A DNA stretch of 9,646 bases from an uncultured bacterium (lineage in GTDB: Bacteria > Patescibacteriota > Saccharimonadia > Saccharimonadales > Saccharimonadaceae). The translations under genes and the position numbers were made by a program. Below the pieces are notes generated by a model. The model saw only the letters and a list, made by a program, of their open reading frames with translations, ran no database searches and was not told where the DNA came from. Shown here piece by piece: positions 5,695 through 9,646 of the stretch. Location of the stretch: positions 1 to 9,646 of the forward strand of contig CALMQN010000085.1 of assembly GCA_937872185.1 (NCBI GenBank). Reading direction: 5' to 3'. How positions within the stretch are numbered: the stretch's first letter is position 1; each line of letters opens with the position of its first letter.

Positions 5695-6114
5695 TTATAC
5701 TGGCAATAAACCAATAATAAATGCCATTACGACATATGTCACAAATGCATTGCTGGCATTCAGTGCGGTCAGTTTTTTACGACGACCTTCAAACGAATCT
5801 TGCATGTATAGTCGTGATGCGACCAAACCAACCGACAACACAACACCGACAAACAATGTGTCTACCAAATAGGTATCACTTGATACATCGTGCACATACC
5901 CCGCAGCGTATGCCAATACTGTGGCTGTGGCGAACGCCGACAAAAATGCACCAACGTATAATATGACTGCCTTACGCGTTGTAAAGTTCGGGTCTTTCTT
6001 GACGTTCGCTAACTTTGCCCATGGCTTTCCAAATGCCGGACCATACCATATGCTCCCGACAATCATTGCTGATAATGCCGCTAAAACGATTGCGATCCAG
6101 TTAACTTCAATCAT
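5695..6114 (-). CDS. DUF1761 family membrane protein
   Basis: The 139-residue protein has four hydrophobic segments at about 5-25, 48-70, 84-103 and 118-138, so it is an inner-membrane protein. The first segment leads into SIWYGPAFGKPW (21-32), the hallmark of DUF1761, with an x-W-Y-G-P-x-F-G-K-x-W motif. A charged loop SFEGRRKK (107-114) precedes the last span. The family has no established function. The ATG at 6114 is chosen because AAGGAG lies 5 nt before it; a GTG at 6120 would overlap that ribosome site and add only two residues. It is the last gene of the minus-strand cluster, 56 nt after the 206-residue gene, with its own candidate promoter. Confidence 0.85.
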   Translation of the reverse strand: MIEVNWIAIVLAALSAMIVGSIWYGPAFGKPWAKLANVKKDPNFTTRKAVILYVGAFLSAFATATVLAYAAGYVHDVSSDTYLVDTLFVGVVLSVGLVASRLYMQDSFEGRRKKLTALNASNAFVTYVVMAFIIGLLPV

Positions 6115-6136
6115 ATACACTCCTTATTATGCCTTC

Positions 6137-6166
6137 AGTATACACCGCTCGCACTAAATGGTGTAT
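6137..6166 (-). promoter_or_regulatory. Promoter with inverted repeat upstream of the DUF1761 gene
   Basis: Minus-strand TATACT (6142-6137) lies 22 nt before the ATG at 6114, leaving room for the AAGGAG ribosome site. ATACACC (6140-6146) and GGTGTAT (6160-6166) form a perfect 7-bp inverted repeat with a 13-nt spacer, so the two arms overlap the -10 and the expected -35 positions. This looks like a possible operator. No good -35 is present, so the promoter may be weak or need an activator. Confidence 0.35.
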
Positions 6167-6170
6167 TGCG

Positions 6171-6791
6171 CTACAAATCGCCGCTGGCAACAATAGTAAT
6201 ATCCATATCACTATAATGAAGCGGCACATGGACCTGTCGAACAACAGCGCCTATGGGTAGGCCTGGTGGCGTGTCAAAAATAAAATCACTCAGCACAACG
6301 TGGACACCCAGTGGTCGATAATAATCATCTGTATATATCTGGTTCAACTCGTTTCCTTCGTCATCAGTTTCAGGCAGTACATACAAATAAGCCTCGTCAA
6401 CGTAATCAGCAACATCCGTACCCATCACAATACCGGTGACGCTTCGATCATCATCGATGATGATCGTACTCCACTGCTTATACGCATCGTCGTATACCTG
6501 CACCATCCCAACACCGCCAACGGTCACAATGTCACCCACCTGCGGCGCACCCTTTATAATTGGTGCCTCGTCGGCCAATCTTTGCCTTAGGTTACGCTGC
6601 ATACGACGTACTTGTCCAGGCTTGCTAAAACTAAATTCAATGCCCTTACGGTCAAGATCCGCAATCAGCTCGATCAATATGTCATCGCGGCGCTGCGCCA
6701 TCAATGCCATAAATACAGACGATTCATCCGTTCGCGTTTCAGCGCTCAACCGTGCAAACAATTTGCCTTCGTCATCAGAATACACACTCAT
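6171..6791 (-). CDS. Hypothetical acidic protein, 206 residues
   Basis: I do not recognise this family. Residues 1-80 are helical with mixed charge (KLFARLSAETR, MAQRRDDILIELIADLDRKG, RRMQRNLRQRLADE). From about 84 the sequence becomes beta-rich and very acidic: PQVGDIVTVGGVGMVQVYDD, then WSTIIIDDDRSVTGIVMG, VADYVDEAYLYVLPETDDEGNEL and IYTDDYYRPLGV. The VGDIVTVGG-VGMVQVYD segment resembles a small SH3/KOW-like barrel start, but that is only an impression. No signal peptide or membrane span is visible. It follows the 168-residue gene by 46 nt and has its own good promoter in that gap, with the -10 8 nt before the ATG. AGAGAG is at most a weak ribosome site. Confidence 0.7.
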   Translation of the reverse strand: MSVYSDDEGKLFARLSAETRTDESSVFMALMAQRRDDILIELIADLDRKGIEFSFSKPGQVRRMQRNLRQRLADEAPIIKGAPQVGDIVTVGGVGMVQVYDDAYKQWSTIIIDDDRSVTGIVMGTDVADYVDEAYLYVLPETDDEGNELNQIYTDDYYRPLGVHVVLSDFIFDTPPGLPIGAVVRQVHVPLHYSDMDITIVASGDL

Positions 6792-6799
6792 TGCTCTCT

Positions 6800-6828
6800 A
6801 TGCTATCTCGCAGATGGCGATATTGCAA
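6800..6828 (-). promoter_or_regulatory. Promoter of the 206-residue gene
   Basis: On the minus strand TTGCAA (6828-6823) and TAGCAT (6805-6800) are separated by 17 nt, with 8 nt from the -10 to the ATG at 6791. Both boxes keep the key consensus bases. This is an internal promoter within the glyQS cluster and another leaderless-type layout. Confidence 0.5.
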
Positions 6829-6837
6829 CCGAAAACA

Positions 6838-7344
6838 CTATATCTTGCGACTGTCATACGCCCAGTGCAAAATTGCCTGACGCTGGCGGCGTCGACACGC
6901 CAAATCACCTGGTGCGCAGTATTTCTTGACCTGTGCAATGTGCCTGGTCATATTTTTCCAGCGCTTGATCTGTCGCTGATCTTCGTCAGTAATACGACGC
7001 CCCATATAATACCGGCAATACCACTGAAACCACCCGCGCGGATCATCGTCATATATCCAGCCCTTGCGCACCCACTCTGCCAGTGGCTGACTGGCATTAA
7101 TCTGAAAATAGTTCAACATGCCGTCACGTTTGTCTGGTGCCAGGCGCGCATTTTCAAACCAATCCGCCGGAAACTCATTCCGACAATCACGCATATATAC
7201 CCCGCCAAAAACACCCAGTGCCAACATTTCCTTCGGTGTCAGCTCGGGTTTAAATGCAGGGTCAAACTCCTCACCCATCAGCGCGGTCAACTCATACTGA
7301 TAGCCCTGCTGCATTTTGTCGTTAACGACAACACGCTTTGTCAT
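6838..7344 (-). CDS. Conserved protein of unknown function, 168 residues
   Basis: The sequence looks like a known but uncharacterised conserved family that I recall in varied bacteria and also fungi; I cannot name it. Strongly family-like segments are MTKRVVVNDKMQQGYQYELT (1-20), ELTPKEMLALGVFGGVYMRDCR (34-55), FQINASQPLAEW.RKGWI (80-97), DPRGWFQWYCRYYMGRR (101-117), QIKRWKNM.RHIAQVKKYC (125-143) and the C-terminus AILHWAYDSRKI. It is rich in Trp, Tyr and Arg with four Cys (54, 110, 143, 150), suggesting a compact, possibly nucleic-acid-binding fold. Its ATG (7344-7342) directly follows the TAG of glyQS with no gap and has no separate ribosome site, so it is translated from the glyQS message, probably by termination-reinitiation. 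Confidence 0.85.
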   Translation of the reverse strand: MTKRVVVNDKMQQGYQYELTALMGEEFDPAFKPELTPKEMLALGVFGGVYMRDCRNEFPADWFENARLAPDKRDGMLNYFQINASQPLAEWVRKGWIYDDDPRGWFQWYCRYYMGRRITDEDQRQIKRWKNMTRHIAQVKKYCAPGDLACRRRQRQAILHWAYDSRKI

Positions 7345-8700
7345 CTATAGCTCGCTTATTGCAACTCGTTTTTGTTCGGTCGTATCACGTTCACGTATCG
7401 TCACTGCGTTATCTTCCAGCGTGTCAAAATCAATCACGACGCAGTACGGCGTACCAATTTCGTCCTGGCGACGATAGCGTTTACCAATATTGCCGTTATC
7501 ATCCCACATAACGTTGCCGTTCTTTTTCTTCAAAATGTCATATACTTCGCGGGCTTTTGCGACCAACTCTGGTTTGTTCTTTAACAGCGGCGATACGGCA
7601 TATTTGACTGGTGCCAAATGCTCTGGCAGCTTCAAATACACGCGTGCTTCACCGTTTACTTCGTCTTCGGTATACGCTGCCGACAGCACCGCCATCAGCG
7701 CACGTTCAACACCAAATGATGGTTCGATCACGTGCGGGACAAACTTTGTGTTGGTTCCCTTAACGGTATATTCCATGTTCTTACCCGCTTCGCGTGCAAT
7801 GTTTTGCAAATCAAAATCAGTACGATACGCCAGTCCCAACAACTCTTCGCGACCAATCGGAAAATCAAACTCAAAATCGACAGTCCGTTTGCTATAGTGC
7901 GCGCGGTCGGCCTCCTCAACTTCCAGCTCGTGCACATTCTCAGCAGGCAGTCCCAGTGCATCCGTCCATGCGTGGACCAGCGCTACCCACTTTTCAAACT
8001 CAGCTTCCCACGTGACTGGATCAATAAAGTATTCGATTTCCATTTGTTCAAACTCGCGCGAACGAAAAATAAAATCACGTGGCGAAATCTCATTACGAAA
8101 CGCCTTGCCTTGCTGAGCCAAGCCAAACGGCAAATCTGGGTAAAAACTATCGACGACATTTTTATAATTAGTAAAAATACCCTGTGCAGTCTCTGGGCGC
8201 AAATAACTGATGCTTGCCTCGTCATCAATTGGGCCAACGGTCGTTTTAAACATCATGTTAAACGTTCGTACATCCGACAGCTCGTTACCGTTCGGGCTTT
8301 TGACATCGTTATCACAAATCAACTTGGTCATATCAGCTAGGCTCAATCCATCGACCGCATGCCCTGCATCCTTCAACAAATGGTCGGCACGGAAACGCTG
8401 CTTTGTTTCCAAATCTTCAACCAACGGGTCGGTAAACGTATCAACATGCCCACTTGCCTTCCATACGCGCTGATTCATCAAAATCGCCGCATCAACACCG
8501 TACATGTCTTCGCGGTCTTCCACAAACATTTTCCACCACAATTGCATGATCTTGCGCTTCAGCGTGACGCCAAGTGGCCCGTAATCCCAGGTGCCGGATA
8601 GGCCTCCATATATTTCGCTTCCCTGATATATAAATCCGCGGCGTTTCGCTAAACTAACGATCGCCTCCATTTTTTCATTCTTCGTGTTTTTGTCGCTCAT
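7345..8700 (-). CDS. glyQS: Glycyl-tRNA synthetase, alpha2 type (class II)
   Basis: This 451-residue enzyme charges tRNA-Gly with glycine using ATP, in the cytoplasm. It is the homodimeric alpha2 type, not the alpha2beta2 GlyQ/GlyS pair. Key features are the N-terminal KRRGFIYQGSEIYGGLSGTWDYGPLG (19-44), RPETAQGIFTNYKNV (168-182), motif 2 with KAFRNEISPRDFIFRSREFEQMEIEYF (199-225), and motif 3 with EPSFGVERALMAVL (326-339). The C-terminal anticodon-binding domain runs from about 364 (VKYAVSPLL) through DEIGTPYCVVIDF (413-425) to RERDTTEQKRVAI (436-448). Length fits the bacterial alpha2 enzymes. An extended -10 lies 11 nt before the ATG with no Shine-Dalgarno site and no T-box leader. It is the first gene of the minus-strand cluster, and its stop abuts the start of the 168-residue gene. 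Confidence 0.97.
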   Translation of the reverse strand: MSDKNTKNEKMEAIVSLAKRRGFIYQGSEIYGGLSGTWDYGPLGVTLKRKIMQLWWKMFVEDREDMYGVDAAILMNQRVWKASGHVDTFTDPLVEDLETKQRFRADHLLKDAGHAVDGLSLADMTKLICDNDVKSPNGNELSDVRTFNMMFKTTVGPIDDEASISYLRPETAQGIFTNYKNVVDSFYPDLPFGLAQQGKAFRNEISPRDFIFRSREFEQMEIEYFIDPVTWEAEFEKWVALVHAWTDALGLPAENVHELEVEEADRAHYSKRTVDFEFDFPIGREELLGLAYRTDFDLQNIAREAGKNMEYTVKGTNTKFVPHVIEPSFGVERALMAVLSAAYTEDEVNGEARVYLKLPEHLAPVKYAVSPLLKNKPELVAKAREVYDILKKKNGNVMWDDNGNIGKRYRRQDEIGTPYCVVIDFDTLEDNAVTIRERDTTEQKRVAISEL

Positions 8701-8711
8701 AACTAAGGGTT

Positions 8712-8720
8712 ATTATACCA
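8712..8720 (-). promoter_or_regulatory. glyQS: Extended -10 promoter of glyQS
   Basis: Minus-strand TGGTATAAT (8720-8712) is a perfect TGnTATAAT extended -10, placed 11 nt before the ATG at 8700. The expected start site would leave a leader of about 4-5 nt. The expected -35 region (around 8735-8740) holds GCGGTC, a poor match. It lies back to back with the plus-strand promoter at 8741-8769. Confidence 0.65.
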
Positions 8721-8740
8721 CAGCAACCCTCTCCGACCGC

Positions 8741-8769
8741 TTGACTTTACAAGGGATGCATTGTATAGT
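8741..8769 (+). promoter_or_regulatory. Sigma70-type promoter of the 109-residue gene
   Basis: TTGACT (8741-8746) and TATAGT (8764-8769) are separated by exactly 17 nt. Transcription should begin near 8776, giving a leader of about 35 nt with the ribosome site GAAAGG at 8799-8804, 6 nt before the ATG. This is one of the strongest promoters in the window. Confidence 0.75.
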
Positions 8770-8810
8770 CCGTACCCAGTTCCTTCTCATCCCGAAACGA
8801 AAGGCTTGCC

Positions 8811-9140
8811 ATGGCTAACGCCCACGCTGCAATCAACACCGACCCGCCCGCACTATCCCTCGCTGACCTTCGCACCCAAGCCGACCTGGCCTACGATCAC
8901 GGCCAATACGACACCGCTGTTTTGCTATACGAACAGGCAGCCCGCTTCGACGGCATCGACGGTGCAGTATACGGAGCGATGCTAATCCGCAAAGCACATG
9001 TGCTTCAGCGGCTGGCTCGGCTCGACGACATGCACGATGCACTCGACGAAGCCTGGGACATCGCTCAGTCACAAGGACTGGTCGGTCTCCTCGACGACAT
9101 CGATCAACTGCGTGCCCAACACGCAGCACTCGGCCAATAA
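8811..9140 (+). CDS. TPR-like small protein, 109 residues
   Basis: The protein is all-helical with TPR-like features: LADLRTQADLAYDHGQYDTAVLLYEQAARFDG (about 18-48) fits a tetratricopeptide unit (A..AYD.G.YD.AV.LYEQA), and AVYGAMLIRKAHVLQRLARLDDMHDALDEAWDIA (52-85) fits a second. A final helix LLDDIDQLRAQHAALG ends it. Two TPRs are fewer than the three or more usual in a free-standing scaffold, so it may dimerise or bind a small partner. It is soluble with no signal peptide. The ATG at 8811 has GAAAGG 6 nt upstream. It is a single-gene unit with its own promoter and a terminator at 9163-9196, divergent from glyQS. The partner protein is unknown. Confidence 0.75.
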   Translation: MANAHAAINTDPPALSLADLRTQADLAYDHGQYDTAVLLYEQAARFDGIDGAVYGAMLIRKAHVLQRLARLDDMHDALDEAWDIAQSQGLVGLLDDIDQLRAQHAALGQ

Positions 9141-9162
9141 CCGTCAAGGGAGGAAGAACAAC

Positions 9163-9196
9163 CCCGCCACACACCAGTGGCGGGTCTTTCCTTTTC
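9163..9196 (+). terminator. Intrinsic terminator of the TPR-like gene
   Basis: CCCGCCAC (9163-9170) pairs perfectly with GTGGCGGG (9177-9184) around a 6-nt loop and is followed by TCTTTCCTTTTC. The stem is GC-rich and the tail U-rich with C interruptions. It starts 22 nt after the stop codon. A purine-rich AGGAAGA upstream could extend pairing with the T-rich tail. Confidence 0.8.
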
Positions 9197-9204
9197 AAAG
9201 GGTA

Positions 9205-9233
9205 TTGATTTTTTATAAAGCTTATGCTATAAT
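9205..9233 (+). promoter_or_regulatory. Strong promoter of the 86-residue gene
   Basis: TTGATT (9205-9210) and a perfect TATAAT (9228-9233) are 17 nt apart, and the -10 is extended (TGCTATAAT). Transcription should start near 9240, giving a leader of about 30 nt. AAGGGGG at 9258-9264 sits 5 nt before the ATG as the ribosome site. By sequence this is the strongest promoter in the window. Confidence 0.8.
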
Positions 9234-9269
9234 ATATATGCTCATCTCACATAGACCAAGGGGGTTAAG

Positions 9270-9530
9270 ATGAAGCAAACAGAGGAAGCCACCGAACAGG
9301 ACATTCCGTCCGCCGTTCAGGCACTACTCACATCGGGGGATTTCGCCGACGCCATGATTCAATCAGCGCGCGACGGCATGGCAGCACTCCGCAAGGGGAC
9401 GCCAACAGACCCTACAGTCATGGATGACATGGTTCATGTTGTTAGAGCAATCGGCAACAGACCACGTACCGAACGAATCGCGATGATTGCAGCTGCCAAG
9501 CTGCGCCGTCCGACTCTCGTCCGCCCATGA
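9270..9530 (+). CDS. Hypothetical protein, 86 residues
   Basis: I do not recognise this family. The protein begins with an acidic polar stretch (KQTEEATEQD), then two predicted helices (PSAVQALLTSGDFADAMIQSARDGMAALRKG, and VMDDMVHVVRAIG), and ends in a basic tail (RPRTERIAMIAAAKLRRPTLVRP). It is soluble and small. The acidic start and basic end could suit binding to a charged partner, but no role is claimed. Start and stop are well supported: a strong promoter and a good ribosome site precede it, and a clear terminator begins 6 nt after its TGA (9528-9530). It is an independent single-gene unit and, judged by its promoter, probably well expressed. Confidence 0.75.
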   Translation: MKQTEEATEQDIPSAVQALLTSGDFADAMIQSARDGMAALRKGTPTDPTVMDDMVHVVRAIGNRPRTERIAMIAAAKLRRPTLVRP

Positions 9531-9535
9531 CACCC

Positions 9536-9573
9536 GGGCCCTGCCGCATACGCGGCGGGGCCCTTCCCTTTCT
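9536..9573 (+). terminator. Intrinsic terminator of the 86-residue gene
   Basis: GGGCCCTGCCGC (9536-9547) pairs with GCGGCGGGGCCC (9552-9563) around the tetraloop ATAC: a 12-bp stem with a single G-U wobble. The tail is TTCCCTTTCT. It begins 6 nt after the stop codon and is the most stable hairpin in the window. Confidence 0.85.
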
Positions 9574-9580
9574 ATATGGA

Positions 9581-9609
9581 TTGCTTTTTCAGCTAAAAAG
9601 TGTAATAAT
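9581..9609 (+). promoter_or_regulatory. Promoter of the gene starting at 9644
   Basis: TTGCTT (9581-9586) and AATAAT (9604-9609) are 17 nt apart, and TG at 9601-9602 makes it an extended -10. The spacer holds the inverted repeat CTTTTT-CAGCT-AAAAAG (9584-9600). Transcription would start near 9616, leaving a leader of about 28 nt. Confidence 0.55.
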
Positions 9610-9643
9610 ACCGTAGACTCAACGACTCACTGGGAGGTGACGC

Positions 9644-9646
9644 ATG
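9644..9646 (+). CDS. Start codon of a further gene, cut by the window end
   Basis: The window ends on an ATG preceded by GGGAGGTGA (9632-9640), the best Shine-Dalgarno match in the window, at normal spacing. A promoter with a ~28-nt leader lies upstream. The product cannot be known because only the start codon is visible. Confidence 0.65.

Noticed and set aside
5695..6114. The four-span DUF1761 protein as a stand-in for KwaA
   Set aside because: It carries the WYGPAFGKPW signature of DUF1761, is about 2.8 kb from the KwaB-like gene and belongs to the glyQS cluster.
6436..7350. Plus-strand 304-codon frame opposite the 206- and 168-residue genes
   Set aside because: The opposite strand encodes a clearly conserved protein here; this frame is rich in Cys, Pro and Ser as expected of an antisense shadow and has no promoter or ribosome site.
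8701..8740. A T-box or other leader upstream of glyQS
   Set aside because: The -10 box is 11 nt from the ATG, leaving no room for a leader RNA.

Overview
The window looks like chromosomal DNA from a small-genome bacterium with tightly packed genes, most plausibly a Patescibacteria/CPR lineage such as Saccharibacteria. That placement is an inference. It rests on the single-chain alpha2-type glycyl-tRNA synthetase, many short uncharacterised proteins, gaps often under 60 nt, stop codons that touch neighbouring genes, and several genes whose -10 box sits almost against the start codon. UGA is read as stop and conserved glycines use GGN, so a recoded UGA-Gly lineage is unlikely.

Layout. Positions 1-114 hold the C-terminus of a short-chain dehydrogenase. 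A 266-nt gap follows, with a 10-bp inverted repeat, a possible promoter and two tandem look-alike hairpins. On the minus strand, a DUF4868 (KwaB-like) protein (1956-2942) lies upstream of a PIF1/RecD-like helicase with a C-terminal helix-turn-helix (381-1901). An unknown plus-strand gene (3067-3516) converges on, and overlaps by 4 nt, a minus-strand type 1 RNase H (3513-3941). Divergent from RNase H is a short gene for a Lys/Ala-rich 32-residue microprotein (4020-4118), coupled by a TAATG overlap to a 69-residue unknown protein. Next, on the minus strand, come a DUF427 protein (4329-4631) and a 328-residue protein with two His-Cys-box/HNH nuclease repeats, one of which has lost its catalytic histidine (4644-5630).

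Positions 5695-8700 form a minus-strand cluster in transcription order: glyQS, a conserved 168-residue protein whose ATG directly abuts the glyQS stop, an acidic 206-residue protein with its own promoter, and a DUF1761 membrane protein, ended by a hairpin at 5648-5675. From 8741 to the window end, the plus strand carries three small single-gene units in a row. Each has a good sigma70-type promoter and a Shine-Dalgarno site, and the first two also have GC-rich terminators; the third gene begins at the last three bases.

The clearest functional groups are translation (glyQS) and nucleic-acid processing (PIF1-like helicase, RNase H, His-Cys-box protein). The KwaB-like protein is the best candidate for a defence-related function: in Kiwa, KwaB works with the membrane protein KwaA, but no KwaA is present here and the neighbour is a helicase. 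The most interesting window-wide pattern is that many genes appear to be transcribed as leaderless or nearly leaderless mRNAs, while the small plus-strand genes use strong Shine-Dalgarno sites.
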